Below, in pieces: positions 6,900-16,033 of a DNA stretch of 64,000 nt. Each line of letters opens with the position of its first letter. The stretch's first letter is position 1. Below the pieces are notes generated by a model. That model ran no database searches and was not told where the DNA came from. It was given only the letters and a program-made list of their open reading frames with translations. This DNA is from Collinsella sp. (GTDB lineage Bacteria; Actinomycetota; Coriobacteriia; Coriobacteriales; Coriobacteriaceae). The translations under genes were made by a program, and so were the position numbers. The DNA is taken from positions 49,381 through 113,380 of the forward strand of contig JAHYYI010000005.1 in NCBI GenBank assembly GCA_019425045.1, in the 5' to 3' direction.

Positions 6900-7138
6900 G
6901 AATGTTGGGAAAGTCTGGATGGTATCGGGCCTGCAAACACCCGATAACCGTCGACTTTTCAAGGAACACGCGGGGTGAACCCCGCTCTTGGATAGCTATC
7001 TTACCACGTTCTAAAGGCAGACAGCTGTTCTATGCACGAGCTGTGAAGACCCCAATGTGCGCCGCACTTCGCACTTTTGCTACCGATCGCGTCACGTATA
7101 TTTTCGCCAAGCAAAATTGACCCGTCGAAAGGACCGTT

Positions 7139-7573
7139 ATGGATACCAAGCAGCAACTCGTCAATGCCCTCGCAGGCCTGGGCTCAACCATTACCGAAGC
7201 TATGGATGTCATCGAGGGCTTTGTCCCCTGCGGACATCCCGCCCTCACGGTATCAAACGCACTCGTCGCGCTGGACGCCGACGATAATGCAGCTCTCGCC
7301 CAGCAGCTTGAGACCGTCGAGAGCTTTATCGACCATGTAAGTGAGAACCGCGGCGTGCCCGCCTACCACGGCATCGAGGTCGAGCTCACGGGTCCCAAAG
7401 CCGATCTGCTCGCAGCAATCCGCGAGGTAGGCACCCTTATGCAGACCGCGGGCGTCAAGAACACCCAGGTCAACGAGTGGGTCTACCGCAGTCTGGCAGC
7501 ACTCGACAGCTCCGACGAAAAGGCAGCCGAAAAGCTCGCAGAAAGTCCCGCCATTAAGACCGAGCTTTTGTAA
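7139..7573 (+). CDS. Hypothetical helical protein
   Basis: 144 aa, ATG 7139 with GAAAGGACCGTT ahead. The protein is soluble, mainly helical and acidic, with no signal peptide or membrane segment. A TTGACC and AT-rich stretch precede it (7100-7125), so it is probably transcribed alone. It is convergent with the PIN toxin gene. No family was recognised. Confidence 0.6.
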   Translation: MDTKQQLVNALAGLGSTITEAMDVIEGFVPCGHPALTVSNALVALDADDNAALAQQLETVESFIDHVSENRGVPAYHGIEVELTGPKADLLAAIREVGTLMQTAGVKNTQVNEWVYRSLAALDSSDEKAAEKLAESPAIKTELL

Positions 7574-7631
7574 ATAGCAGACGCGGGTCCCTTGGCGCAT
7601 CGTCATCCAAGAGGCCCGTAAACAGTTCGCG

Positions 7632-8147
7632 TCAACCGATAGCCGCGCCGCCGCGTTCGGCCAAAGCAAGAATCGGCATCATTTGGCGCGGGGTCTTTGC
7701 TGCAAGATCGGCATGTTCGAGCAGCTTGCGATCGTTGGTCACCAAGTAATCGACCTGTGCGCGCTTGCACGCGGCGAGCACCAAGTTGTCCTCGTAATCG
7801 CGATGGAGCGATAAGTATTTGTCGGCCAACCAAAGGTCCGACGAATCTGCACCCACGGCCGTGGCGTTTTCGGTCATGTTCCGAACAAACGCCAACGCCG
7901 CATCGCCAATTGCACGGGCAGATGCCTCGTCAAGCGCTCCCCCGCTGGCAAGAACGCTACGCTTCAGCTCGTGTTGGACAACGTACAGCACGTCCTTAGC
8001 GATATGCACCGGGAAGAACAGCAACGCCCCCGTCTCCGCCGCCTGCCCAATAAAGGCACGAGCAGCGAGCGACTCGGCATGGTCGGCGCAAAACGAATCG
8101 ACCCAAACGTTGGCATCCACCATGATCTTAAGAGGGGCTCCGCTCAC
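7632..8147 (-). CDS. PIN-domain ribonuclease toxin
   Basis: 171 aa from GTG 8147, which overlaps the antitoxin stop in the sequence TGTGA (translational coupling); ATG 8123 is the alternative start. PIN acidic residues are visible: Asp in the N-terminal strand (IMVDANVW), the central Glu/Asp pair region and the C-terminal DYEDNLVLAACK followed by YLVTNDRKLL. PIN toxins cleave tRNA or mRNA with Mg2+ and are held inactive by the antitoxin. The partner gene immediately upstream has the expected ribbon-helix-helix type features. Confidence 0.8.
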   Translation of the reverse strand: MSGAPLKIMVDANVWVDSFCADHAESLAARAFIGQAAETGALLFFPVHIAKDVLYVVQHELKRSVLASGGALDEASARAIGDAALAFVRNMTENATAVGADSSDLWLADKYLSLHRDYEDNLVLAACKRAQVDYLVTNDRKLLEHADLAAKTPRQMMPILALAERGGAAIG

Positions 8148-8497
8148 AGGATCATCCCCTTTTGGCGATAGCGATCGTCCATGGCCTCGGAATAGATTGT
8201 GTCCCAATCGCGATCGTCGGATACGGGCGACGTAGCGATGCCCAGGTCCGCGTAAAGCTGATCCGCCGCCGCCCATGATGCGGCAAACGGAGTATCGGGC
8301 GCGACGGTCTGCTGCCGGTCGTCGACGGCCGCAAGCACTTCCTCGCACTGCCCGCCACCCTGCGCGACCTTGGCCACCACCTTTTTGATGAGCTCGGGCA
8401 GTGACCCGCCCGAAAGCCGCAACGCTTCCTCCGCATGGTCCTTGACCTGGCGATCCACGCGAACGTTCACCTGCGCCATGCCGCTAACAGCACCCAT
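8144..8497 (-). CDS. Antitoxin, RelB/DinJ or ribbon-helix-helix type
   Basis: 117 aa from ATG 8497, chosen for GAAGGGAGCGAG 7 bases ahead; the frame is open upstream to 8539. The N terminus (MAQVNVRVDRQVKDHAEEAL) is the beta strand plus helix of RelB/DinJ-like DNA-binding antitoxins. The C-terminal half, acidic and Trp/Asp-rich (DDRDWDTIYSEAMDD), should wrap the toxin. The stop overlaps the toxin start by one codon. The promoter region holds repeated GCTAGC palindromes that probably serve as operator. Confidence 0.75.
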   Translation of the reverse strand: MGAVSGMAQVNVRVDRQVKDHAEEALRLSGGSLPELIKKVVAKVAQGGGQCEEVLAAVDDRQQTVAPDTPFAASWAAADQLYADLGIATSPVSDDRDWDTIYSEAMDDRYRQKGMIL

Positions 8498-8517
8498 GTC
8501 GATCTCGCTCCCTTCAA

Positions 8518-8558
8518 TTGCTAGCCTTGCTAGCAACACTATATAGAGAAGCTAGCAA
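8518..8558. promoter_or_regulatory. Operator/promoter of the PIN toxin-antitoxin pair
   Basis: Three copies of a TTGCTAGC half-site occur: TTGCTAGC (8518), a perfect 10-bp palindrome TTGCTAGCAA (8527-8536) and GCTAGCAA (8551-8558), with an AT-rich ACTATATAG between the last two. The repeats flank the antitoxin start region, typical of cooperative autorepression by antitoxin-toxin complexes. Confidence 0.55.
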
Positions 8559-8574
8559 ATGTTCAAACGCAAAA

Positions 8575-8616
8575 GGCCTGCGCCCGGACGACACCGATGC
8601 CGTCTGGGCGCAGGCC
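8575..8616 (-). terminator. Terminator of the P-type ATPase gene
   Basis: GGCCTGCGCCC and GGGCGCAGGCC form an 11-bp stem; on the minus strand it is followed by TTTTGCGTTT. It lies 25 bp beyond the stop of the ATPase gene. Confidence 0.75.
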
Positions 8617-8640
8617 AGATAACGTGGGCAAACACGTCTG

Positions 8641-10716
8641 CTAACGCAGGTACGCTTTTGAGTTGCCCAAGCTGTAGGCGATTGTCGAGCCGTTGTGCAG
8701 CAGTGACGACGTCTGCGGAGTGATCATGCCGGTAATGCCCAGCGCCAACAGCGCCGAGTTGGTGAGCATCACCTTAGAATACGAACTCGTCAGACGGTCG
8801 ATAAGCCCCTGGCTCATGCGGCGCAGGCGCACGATCGCGGCCAGATCCGTATCGGTCAGGATGATATCGGCGACCTCCTTGGCGATGTCGCTTCCACCAC
8901 CCATCGCCAGTCCCACGTCGGCCAAACCGAGCGCCGGCGAATCGTTGACGCCGTCGCCCACCATGGCAACGTGGCGCCCCTCGCCCTTAATGCGCTCCAC
9001 ATACGCGTACTTGTCCTCGGGCAGCAGCTCGGCCTTAAATTCGTCGACACCTGCTTCGCGAGCAATGCGCTCGGCCGTGCGCTCCGAGTCGCCCGTGAGC
9101 ATGACCACGTGCTTAACGCCCAACGCGTGCAGGTCGGCGATGGCCTCGCGGACCCCGGGCTTAAGCGGGTCCTCGATGCCGAGCACGCCGACGACCTTGC
9201 CGTCGACCGCCAGGTACAGCGGCGACAGGCCCTGCATCTGGGACTCAATGCGCTCCTTAATGTCGGAATCGAGCTGCGCGCTCTCGTCCTCAAACACAAA
9301 GTGTGCCGAGCCGATAATCGCGCGACGCCCCTCGATGGACGAAGCGATGCCGTGCGCCACGATGTACTCGACGGCAGCATGGCGCTCGCGGTGCTCGAGC
9401 CCGCGCTCGCGTGCCGCATTGACCACGGCACGCGCCACCGGATGCGGAAAATGCTCCTCCAAGCAAGCGGAAAGGCGCAGGACCTCGTCCTCGCTCCAGC
9501 CATCGGTGGTGAGCACGCAGGCAAGACGCGGCTGCGCCTCGGTAAGCGTGCCGGTCTTGTCAAACACAATGGTGTCGGCCTTGGCAAACGACTCAAAGTA
9601 CTTCGCGCCCTTGACCATGACGCCCATCTTGGCAGCATCGCTCATAGCGGTCATGACGGCAACGGAACCCGTGAGCTTGAGTGCGCACGAGTAGTCGACC
9701 ATCAGTGCCGCCGAGGTCTTGATGAGGCTGCGGGTAGTAAGCGCAACCAGGCCCGCGAGCAGGAAGTTCCACGGGACGATCTTGTTGGCAAGGTCCTCCA
9801 TATGCGACTGGCCCTCGGACTTGAGCGAGTCGGCCGTCTGCACGAGCGAGACGATTGAGCGCAGTTTGGTTTGCGCCGTATTGGCGCGCACGCGCACCAA
9901 GATGCCGCCGTCTTCCACGACGGTACCGGCGAACACGTCGTCGCCCACGCTGCGCTCGACGGCCAGCGGCTCGCCGGTCAGGGTCGCCTGGTTGACCATA
10001 GCGCTCCCCTGCTCGACAACACCGTCGATGCAGATGGACATGCCGGTGCGCACGGCGACCAAGTCGCCGGGCTCGAGCTCGGTGGCGGCAACGCTTACCT
10101 CGGTGTCGCCGACGACCTTTTGCGCCTTGTCGGGCACATCGAGCAGCGAGTTGATGAGCTCGTTTTCGCTCATGGCGCGGGTGTAGTCCTCGAGCAGCTC
10201 GCCCACGTTGAGCAGGAACATTGTCTGGCCCGCGGTGTCGACATCACGCTTGACGAACGAAATGCCGATGGCCGAAGCGTCGAGCACGGGAACGGTCAGG
10301 CGCGGCTGCGCGAGCTCATGAAGGGCGGCGCGCAAAAATGCCATGTAACCGGCCACGACAAACACCGCACGCAGAGGCGTCGGCAAGAACCAGCGACGTG
10401 CGTAATGGGCACCGATAAGTGTGGCAAGATCCATGACGAGCTTGTGCTTGCGTGGCTCAAGCTGCATCACGTAGCCTGTCTTTGCGTCGGCAATGGCCTG
10501 AGCGTCGAGCGCACCGACGGCGGCCAGCACGGCATCGCGGCGCGACTCGTCGTATTCGAGTGCCATCTGGCCGATGCGGCCGTAGACGCGCACCTTGTGC
10601 ACGCCGTCGATGTCGCCGCCAAGCTTAAGAAGTGCATCGAGATCGCTCTCTGGCACAGGACCCGCCAATTGAAGACGGGTCCTGCCGGGGATCTCGCTAA
10701 TAATCGAGAATCTCAT
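8641..10716 (-). CDS. P1B-type (heavy-metal) transporting ATPase with SCALKL metal site
   Basis: 691 aa. An N-terminal ~75-residue metal-binding-like fold without CxxC precedes the transporter core. Visible P-type elements: TGEP actuator loop (near residue 242), DKTGTLT phosphorylation site (near 388) and MVGDGVNDSPAL hinge (near 590). The membrane motif is SCALKL (near 340) rather than the CPC of copper/zinc pumps, which points to the CtpC-like branch linked to manganese or iron; substrate is inferred. It lies 18 bp after a DUF6110-like membrane gene, and a DtxR-type palindrome is found upstream of that pair, so metal-dependent control is likely. The Shine-Dalgarno sequence is weak, consistent with coupling to the upstream gene. 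Confidence 0.85.
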   Translation of the reverse strand: MRFSIISEIPGRTRLQLAGPVPESDLDALLKLGGDIDGVHKVRVYGRIGQMALEYDESRRDAVLAAVGALDAQAIADAKTGYVMQLEPRKHKLVMDLATLIGAHYARRWFLPTPLRAVFVVAGYMAFLRAALHELAQPRLTVPVLDASAIGISFVKRDVDTAGQTMFLLNVGELLEDYTRAMSENELINSLLDVPDKAQKVVGDTEVSVAATELEPGDLVAVRTGMSICIDGVVEQGSAMVNQATLTGEPLAVERSVGDDVFAGTVVEDGGILVRVRANTAQTKLRSIVSLVQTADSLKSEGQSHMEDLANKIVPWNFLLAGLVALTTRSLIKTSAALMVDYSCALKLTGSVAVMTAMSDAAKMGVMVKGAKYFESFAKADTIVFDKTGTLTEAQPRLACVLTTDGWSEDEVLRLSACLEEHFPHPVARAVVNAARERGLEHRERHAAVEYIVAHGIASSIEGRRAIIGSAHFVFEDESAQLDSDIKERIESQMQGLSPLYLAVDGKVVGVLGIEDPLKPGVREAIADLHALGVKHVVMLTGDSERTAERIAREAGVDEFKAELLPEDKYAYVERIKGEGRHVAMVGDGVNDSPALGLADVGLAMGGGSDIAKEVADIILTDTDLAAIVRLRRMSQGLIDRLTSSYSKVMLTNSALLALGITGMITPQTSSLLHNGSTIAYSLGNSKAYLR

Positions 10717-10734
10717 AGTTTGTGCCTGGGAGCG

Positions 10735-10980
10735 TTACTCGGCTGCCTCGTCAGCAGCGGCCTCGCTCTGGGTGATGTAAGCAGCCTCGGCAACCATGTC
10801 GTCGACATTAGCCTTGGCCTGCTCGACCATGTCCTGGTAGCCGTTCTTGATGCGCATGCCGCACGCAATGCCCTGAACGCAGGCATTCTTGACCGGAGCG
10901 CTGGTAAGCAGCTTGATGCCGGCCGTGCCAAGCAGAAAACCGCCACCGACAAGCAGGGTATTGAACGTCGACTTCTTCAT
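10735..10980 (-). CDS. DUF6110-like small membrane protein, partner of the metal ATPase
   Basis: 81 aa from ATG 10980, behind AAAGGGAGAAGC; the frame is open upstream but lacks a comparable site. It has one glycine-rich hydrophobic segment (LLVGGGFLLGTAGIKLL, residues ~8-24), a conserved-looking ACVQGIACGMRIKNGYQDM stretch with two cysteines, and an acidic Ala-rich tail. Such proteins are often found beside P1B ATPases, where they may help deliver metal; that function is not established by this sequence. Confidence 0.65.
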   Translation of the reverse strand: MKKSTFNTLLVGGGFLLGTAGIKLLTSAPVKNACVQGIACGMRIKNGYQDMVEQAKANVDDMVAEAAYITQSEAAADEAAE

Positions 10981-11088
10981 GTTGCTTCTCCCTTTTGCCG
11001 CATTGGACGCGGCATGGTGCTTCAGCACCCGAGTAAACAAGTTTGCTCGAGCACGCTTTTGAAATATCTCAATTTTATCTAACTATCT

Positions 11089-11108
11089 AGGTCAGCCATG
11101 GCTAACCT
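11089..11108. promoter_or_regulatory. DtxR/IdeR/MntR-type operator
   Basis: AGGTCAGCCATGGCTAACCT is a 20-bp palindrome with one mismatched pair, built from half-sites resembling the TTAGGTTAGCC of DtxR-family iron/manganese regulators. It lies ~110 bp before the DUF6110-like gene and next to AT-rich promoter-like sequence (TAGATAAAATT on the minus strand). Confidence 0.5.
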
Positions 11109-11147
11109 TTTGAAAATTAACGATGCGGAGTAACCGATTGTCAATGT

Positions 11148-11175
11148 GAGAAAGGGACTGTCCCTTTGCCCCTTC
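11148..11175. repeat. Short hairpin with GGGACTGTCCC core
   Basis: AAAGGGACTGTCCCTTT directly downstream of the second ABC exporter gene (stop at 11176). It shares its core with the 15903-15931 hairpin and may help end transcription of the exporter operon. Confidence 0.45.
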
Positions 11176-12933
11176 TTACAACTGCCAGGTAGCTGCTTCC
11201 TTTTGCAGCGCCACCATGCGGGCGAATTCTCCACCTGCCGCCTTGAGCTGCGCCGGAGTGCCCTGCTCGGCAACCACACCATCCTTGAGTACAACGATTT
11301 TGTCGGCATTTTCCACCGTACGCATACGGTGGGCAATAACGATAACCGTCTTACCTGCAAGCAGACGGGAGAGCGCCTGCTGAACCACGGTCTCGTTCTC
11401 CACATCCAAACTCGCCGTCGCCTCGTCCAGCAACACGATCGGCGCGTCTTTGAGCAGCGCGCGGGCGATAGAGATGCGCTGGCGCTCACCGCCGGACAGC
11501 TTGGAGCCGTTCTCGCCGATCATGGTGTTGTAGCCCTGCGGCATGCGGCTCACAAACTCGTCGCAGTTGGCGGCACGCGCAGCCGCAAGCACTTGCTCAT
11601 CGGTGGCGCCACGACGCCCGAGGCGGATGTTTCCCATCACCGTGTCGTCAAAGAGCAGCACGTCTTGGAACACAATGGCGTAGTCGCGCAGCAGCACCTC
11701 GGGATCCACGCTCGCAACATCCACGCCACCCACGGTGACCGTGCCTTCGGTGGCGTCCCAAAAGCGCGCAGCCAGGCGGCTCACCGTAGACTTGCCGGAA
11801 CCCGAAGGACCGACCAGTGCCGTAACTTCGCCTTCCTTGGCGGTAAAGCTCACGTCGGTAAGAACTTTCTCGCCGGCGCGGCCGTCCTCGCCCGCACCAT
11901 AGCCAAATGCCACGTGATCGAACACCACATCGTGGCCCACGGGCTCAAACTGCTCGCTGCCCCGCGCCACGGGCTCTTCCATGATGGAACGCATGCGCTT
12001 GGCCGACGACTCGGCGGCAAACAGCTCGGACATCAGCATCAGCGCCTGATCAAAGGGCGCATAGATGCGGCTCACCATAAGCAGGAAGGCAAACATCACC
12101 AAAAAGTCGACCTGGCCGGAGGCGACCATCGCAGCGCCCGTGACCAACGTGGTGGCAATCCCCAGGCGCAGGATGGCAAAGGCGGAGTTGACCAAAAGCC
12201 CATTGGCGAGCTCGCCCTTGGTGGTCTCGCGCTCCTCGGCATCGATCACGACGTTGAGCCCCTCAAGATAATGAGCCTCCTGGTTGGTGGCGCGGATCTC
12301 GCGCACGCAGTCGAGCGTCTCCTGGATCGCCTCGGTAACCTTGACCTTCTCGGCACGCACATGGTCGAACACCGGGGTCATGGGGCCGCGTGTCAGATAC
12401 AGCACGGCAAAGGCCACGGGCACGCTCCAAAACGCCGCAATCGCCAGCTGCCAGCAAAAGAACAGTGACGCCACGAACACGATGGCACTTGCGATGATGG
12501 CACCCCAAAGCTCTCCCAGCACGTGGCTGTAGGCGTGCTCCATGGCCTGGACGTCGCCCATGATGGTCTCGGTTAAATCGGCCAGATCACGACGGCCAAA
12601 AAACGACAGCGGCAGCTTGCGCAAGCGCTCGGCGATCTCCATACGCTGCTTGCCGCACTCCTCGTAAAAGATGCAGTAGGTGTAGTAATACTGCTGCCAG
12701 TTAGAGGCAAAGAGCAACACGAAAAAGACCAGGAGGCCGCCCACAATCGGCAGGGCATCCGGCAGGTCAGCCCCGCTGGCGAGATGTTCGACAAAACCGC
12801 CCATGACCAGGAATAAAAAGCCCATGCCGGCCATGGTAATGAGATTAGTGAGCGTGGTCCAGAAAATGCCGCGTTTTACGCCGGCGACGCCTTTATCGGA
12901 TAGGAAATACTTCTTTTGGAATGAGGCGAACAT
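11176..12933 (-). CDS. ABC exporter, fused permease-ATPase, second subunit
   Basis: 585 aa, starting at ATG 12933 directly abutting the previous gene's stop. Six membrane helices in the first ~300 residues are followed by a nucleotide-binding domain with Walker A GPSGSGKST, signature LSGGERQR and Walker B IVLLDEATASLD. The closest layout is the heterodimeric siderophore/lipid exporter-like pairs (YbtP/YbtQ or IrtA/IrtB type) that are controlled by an AraC-type regulator. Here the two half-transporter genes are contiguous and an AraC gene is divergent. The substrate is unknown. Confidence 0.88.
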   Translation of the reverse strand: MFASFQKKYFLSDKGVAGVKRGIFWTTLTNLITMAGMGFLFLVMGGFVEHLASGADLPDALPIVGGLLVFFVLLFASNWQQYYYTYCIFYEECGKQRMEIAERLRKLPLSFFGRRDLADLTETIMGDVQAMEHAYSHVLGELWGAIIASAIVFVASLFFCWQLAIAAFWSVPVAFAVLYLTRGPMTPVFDHVRAEKVKVTEAIQETLDCVREIRATNQEAHYLEGLNVVIDAEERETTKGELANGLLVNSAFAILRLGIATTLVTGAAMVASGQVDFLVMFAFLLMVSRIYAPFDQALMLMSELFAAESSAKRMRSIMEEPVARGSEQFEPVGHDVVFDHVAFGYGAGEDGRAGEKVLTDVSFTAKEGEVTALVGPSGSGKSTVSRLAARFWDATEGTVTVGGVDVASVDPEVLLRDYAIVFQDVLLFDDTVMGNIRLGRRGATDEQVLAAARAANCDEFVSRMPQGYNTMIGENGSKLSGGERQRISIARALLKDAPIVLLDEATASLDVENETVVQQALSRLLAGKTVIVIAHRMRTVENADKIVVLKDGVVAEQGTPAQLKAAGGEFARMVALQKEAATWQL

Positions 12934-14760
12934 TTAGGCCTCGCCTCCCTTCGTGACGGCGGCATCCGCGGTCGCTGCAGTGATTTTCCAGCTCGCGGCC
13001 TGTTCGTATTCAGCCCACATCTTGGCGTATAGACCCTTTTGGGACAGCAGCTCGGCATGGGTGCCAGTCTCCTGCACGCTACCTTGGTTGAGCACCACGA
13101 TCTTGTCGGCCCCCACCACGGTCGAAAGCCGGTGCGCGATCATAATGACTGTGCGACCCGCCGCCAGTTTGCTAAAGGCGCGCTGGATGAGCGCCTCGTT
13201 CTCGGGGTCGGCAAAGGCTGTGGCCTCGTCGAGCACCACGATGGGCGCGTCCTTAAGGATTGCGCGGGCGAGCGCCACGCGCTGGACCTCGCCGCCCGAA
13301 AGGTACGCCCCGCCGGCGCCGAGCATGGTGTCGATGCCCTGCGGGAGCTTGGCCACGATATCGTCGCACTGGGCCGCGGAGAGGGCCGCGCGCACTTCGT
13401 CGTCAGTGGCTCCAGGCTTGGAGGCGCGCACGTTATCGGCAAGTGTTTGGCGGAACAGCTGGTTGGTCTGAAACACAAAGGCGACCTGGTCCATGAGCTC
13501 GTGCGGATCCATGTCGCGAACGTCTACGCCGCCCACGAGCACACGACCCAAGGAAACATCCCAAAAACGCGGGATCAGGCTTGCGCAGGTCGACTTACCG
13601 CCGCCCGAGGGACCAACCAACGCAAGGGTGCTACCTGCGGGAACGCTAAAGCTCACATGATCGACGGCAGGCGCCTCAGCACCCTCGTAGGTAAAGCTCA
13701 CGTCCTCAAAGCGCACATCGCTGCCAGCGGGGTGCTTGGGTTGAGCGGGCACGGAGAGCTGCTTGGAATCCATAACGCTTCGGATGCGAGCCAGCGAATC
13801 AGCACTCATCTGAGACGCCTCGCCCACAAACATAAGCTTGGTCATGGCCGTCGGCACCACGGCCGAAAAGATCGCGTAAAACGTAAAATTGACCATAAAG
13901 TGCGCGAAGTCCGTCTCGCCCGGCGCCAGCAGCAGCGCCACAGGCAAAAGAAATGCCACAAGGCCGTTGAGCGCAGTAAGGTTGAGCACCTGCGGACCCC
14001 GGCAAAACGTACCCGCATAGTTTTGCGCCATATCGGCGTATTCGGCGATCGCATCGTGGAACGCCTTAAAGGAGTAGACCGTCTGCTGGAATACCTTGAC
14101 CACGGGGATGCCGCGTACGTATTCGGTGCCGGTCTTGTTCATCTTGACCAGCGCGCCCATGTAAGCCTTCATAAACTCGGCGCCCTTGCCGCTCATCATG
14201 GTGGCCATGGCGCAAAACGAAACGACGACCGAGATTAAGCATGCCGCGCCCAAACGCCAATCGAGGGAAAATAGCAGCACAAGCAGGCCCACGACCATGG
14301 CGGTGGCACCGGCGATATCGGGCAGCATGTGTGCGAGCAGCGTCTCGGTGGAGGCGGCACAGCCGTCTACGATACGGCGCAGCTCACCGGTGGCGTGCGT
14401 GTCAAAGTAGCCGAGCGGCAGCTTAAGCAGATGCTCGCTCGTAGCCTTGCGGATATTGGATGCGCAGCGAAACGCGGACAGGTGCGTGCACATGAGTCCC
14501 ACGAAATAGACCACGATGCTTGCCAGGGCAAAACCAACAGCCCACCAACCATACATCGCGATGTCGGCGGCCTCGCTCCAGTTGGGCGCCACGGCAATCA
14601 GGTCTCGCGCAACAAGCCAGATGCACACGTACGGGCCAAAGCTCAACAGCTGCGAGAACGCCGAGAGGGCCATGCCCAAATACGTTAGGAATTTACGGTC
14701 ACCGGCATATGCAAGTAGCTCGCCGATGCCGCCGCCTTCCTTTTTTGATCCCTTTGCCAT
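12934..14760 (-). CDS. ABC exporter, fused permease-ATPase, first subunit
   Basis: 608 aa from ATG 14760, chosen because GAAAGGAATCTC precedes it; the frame is open upstream to 15069 but that part overlaps the AraC gene antisense. The permease domain (about 1-330) has six helices; the ATPase has Walker A GPSGGGKST, signature LSGGEVQR and Walker B IVVLDEATAFAD. The signature and Asp-loop differ from those of the second subunit, consistent with an asymmetric heterodimer. It is the promoter-proximal gene of the pair. Confidence 0.88.
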   Translation of the reverse strand: MAKGSKKEGGGIGELLAYAGDRKFLTYLGMALSAFSQLLSFGPYVCIWLVARDLIAVAPNWSEAADIAMYGWWAVGFALASIVVYFVGLMCTHLSAFRCASNIRKATSEHLLKLPLGYFDTHATGELRRIVDGCAASTETLLAHMLPDIAGATAMVVGLLVLLFSLDWRLGAACLISVVVSFCAMATMMSGKGAEFMKAYMGALVKMNKTGTEYVRGIPVVKVFQQTVYSFKAFHDAIAEYADMAQNYAGTFCRGPQVLNLTALNGLVAFLLPVALLLAPGETDFAHFMVNFTFYAIFSAVVPTAMTKLMFVGEASQMSADSLARIRSVMDSKQLSVPAQPKHPAGSDVRFEDVSFTYEGAEAPAVDHVSFSVPAGSTLALVGPSGGGKSTCASLIPRFWDVSLGRVLVGGVDVRDMDPHELMDQVAFVFQTNQLFRQTLADNVRASKPGATDDEVRAALSAAQCDDIVAKLPQGIDTMLGAGGAYLSGGEVQRVALARAILKDAPIVVLDEATAFADPENEALIQRAFSKLAAGRTVIMIAHRLSTVVGADKIVVLNQGSVQETGTHAELLSQKGLYAKMWAEYEQAASWKITAATADAAVTKGGEA

Positions 14761-14880
14761 GAGATTCCTTTCTAACGGCTTGAGAGTTAACCGTAAGAAA
14801 CTTATCATGGGCGTGTTAGCCAGGGCACACAATTGGGCCAGGCGTGGACGTTTTCGCAAATGAAGGGGACGCTTTTGAAA

Positions 14881-15879
14881 ATGCGGCGGGCAGCAACCGA
14901 TATAACCGAGCTCTACGCACCGCAGTTTGAGCAGTTTGGTCTGCAGCTTTCCGGCAAGGGCGCCGTCTTTACCGGCGAGGTGGCAAACGATCGGGCACAC
15001 GGACGCGCATGGATCATGCCCCTTTCCCCCACCTGCATCGTCATGGAGCATTTCATTACCCCGACGCACAACATGCAGCTAGCCGAATACACGCCCGAAC
15101 CGTACGCGTGCGTGAGCGAGGTCAGCGCGCCCACGCTCATGTGCATGCCCGAAGCCGGCATAACGCCTGCGAACCTTAAACCCCTGCATGGACCGTGGCC
15201 GAACAGCGCGATCTGCAGCTTTGTCCAAGATAGCTGCGGTGAGGAGCTAAGCCCGCTGTTTGCAGGGCAGCTCTACCACTCGCGCTCGGTCCTCTTTTTG
15301 CCTGGATATTTTGACGAACTGGAGCACCGCTATCCCACCGAGTTCGCGGGTATCTTTGAGGCGTTTGCCGAGCCATGGCACGAGGAGGCAGCGTCTGCCA
15401 TCTACCACACGCTGCGCAGGATTAACGAGGAACGCGCCCGTACCGTAGGCGGACACGTCTATATGCAAGGCATCGTAGAGACCATGGTCGCGGAGCTCGC
15501 CTGTTCGCGCGCGGCCCACAGGCAAGCGCAGCAAGCGACAGACACGCGCGCCAGCGTTACCATTGCCGAGGAAGCGGCGGCAATGATTGAGCGCGCGCTC
15601 GACAAAGGCAGGCGTGTGGGTGTCAACGAAGTGGCCGAAAGGCTCTACACAAGCCGCTCCAAACTATGCGCCACCTTTAAGGCCCAAACTGGCGAATCCC
15701 TGGGCGCCTACATTCGCAGACGTCGTATGGAACGAGCACAGGACCTTTTGGCCGATAGCACGCTCACGATAGCGCAGGTGGCAGAGCGTCTAGGCTACCC
15801 TCAGCAGGCCGCCTTCGCCCAAGCATTCAGACAATACACCAGCACCACCCCCACCACCTGGCGCTCCCAGCATCAATAA
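14881..15879 (+). CDS. AraC-family transcriptional regulator
   Basis: About 332 aa; ATG 14881 is used but ATG 14863 and TTG 14833 are possible because no start has a strong ribosome-binding site. The C-terminal ~100 residues contain two helix-turn-helix motifs of the AraC type (VNEVAERLYTSRSKLCATFK and LTIAQVAERLGYPQQAAFAQ). The N-terminal part is a cupin-like sensing domain with no recognisable ligand motif. It is divergent from the ABC exporter pair with only ~120 bp between them, so it probably regulates those genes. Confidence 0.85.
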   Translation: MRRAATDITELYAPQFEQFGLQLSGKGAVFTGEVANDRAHGRAWIMPLSPTCIVMEHFITPTHNMQLAEYTPEPYACVSEVSAPTLMCMPEAGITPANLKPLHGPWPNSAICSFVQDSCGEELSPLFAGQLYHSRSVLFLPGYFDELEHRYPTEFAGIFEAFAEPWHEEAASAIYHTLRRINEERARTVGGHVYMQGIVETMVAELACSRAAHRQAQQATDTRASVTIAEEAAAMIERALDKGRRVGVNEVAERLYTSRSKLCATFKAQTGESLGAYIRRRRMERAQDLLADSTLTIAQVAERLGYPQQAAFAQAFRQYTSTTPTTWRSQHQ

Positions 15880-15902
15880 GGAGACGGCAATGTGACAAAG
15901 AT

Positions 15903-15931
15903 TGTGACAAAGGGACAGTCCCTTTGTCACA
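15903..15931. repeat. Perfect 14-bp-arm palindrome with GGGACAGTCCC core
   Basis: TGTGACAAAGGGAC and GTCCCTTTGTCACA are separated by a single base. It lies just after the AraC gene and is a member of the CTGTCCC-type intergenic hairpins seen repeatedly in the window. Confidence 0.7.
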
Positions 15932-15939
15932 TCTACAAA

Positions 15940-15966
15940 AATGGGTGCGCCGTCGGCGCGCCCATT
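15940..15966 (-). terminator. Terminator of gatCAB
   Basis: AATGGGTGCGCC/GGCGCGCCCATT, 12 bp with one wobble and a 3-base loop, followed on the minus strand by TTTTTG. It lies ~70 bp beyond the gatB stop. Confidence 0.7.
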
Positions 15967-16033
15967 CACCAAATTTCATTCAGCCCGCCTGACCCGGAAG
16001 GCCGAGTCGTCAGGGCGCGGAAGGCCCGTGAGT

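Noticed and set aside
11146..12468. Plus-strand frame of 440 codons opposite the ABC exporter gene
   Set aside because: His- and Arg-rich composition with no domain; it is the shadow of a well-defined ABC transporter gene.
15012..15069. Upstream start for the first ABC exporter subunit
   Set aside because: The extension would overlap the divergent AraC gene by ~190 bp, while ATG 14760 has a good ribosome-binding site and begins a normal exporter N terminus.
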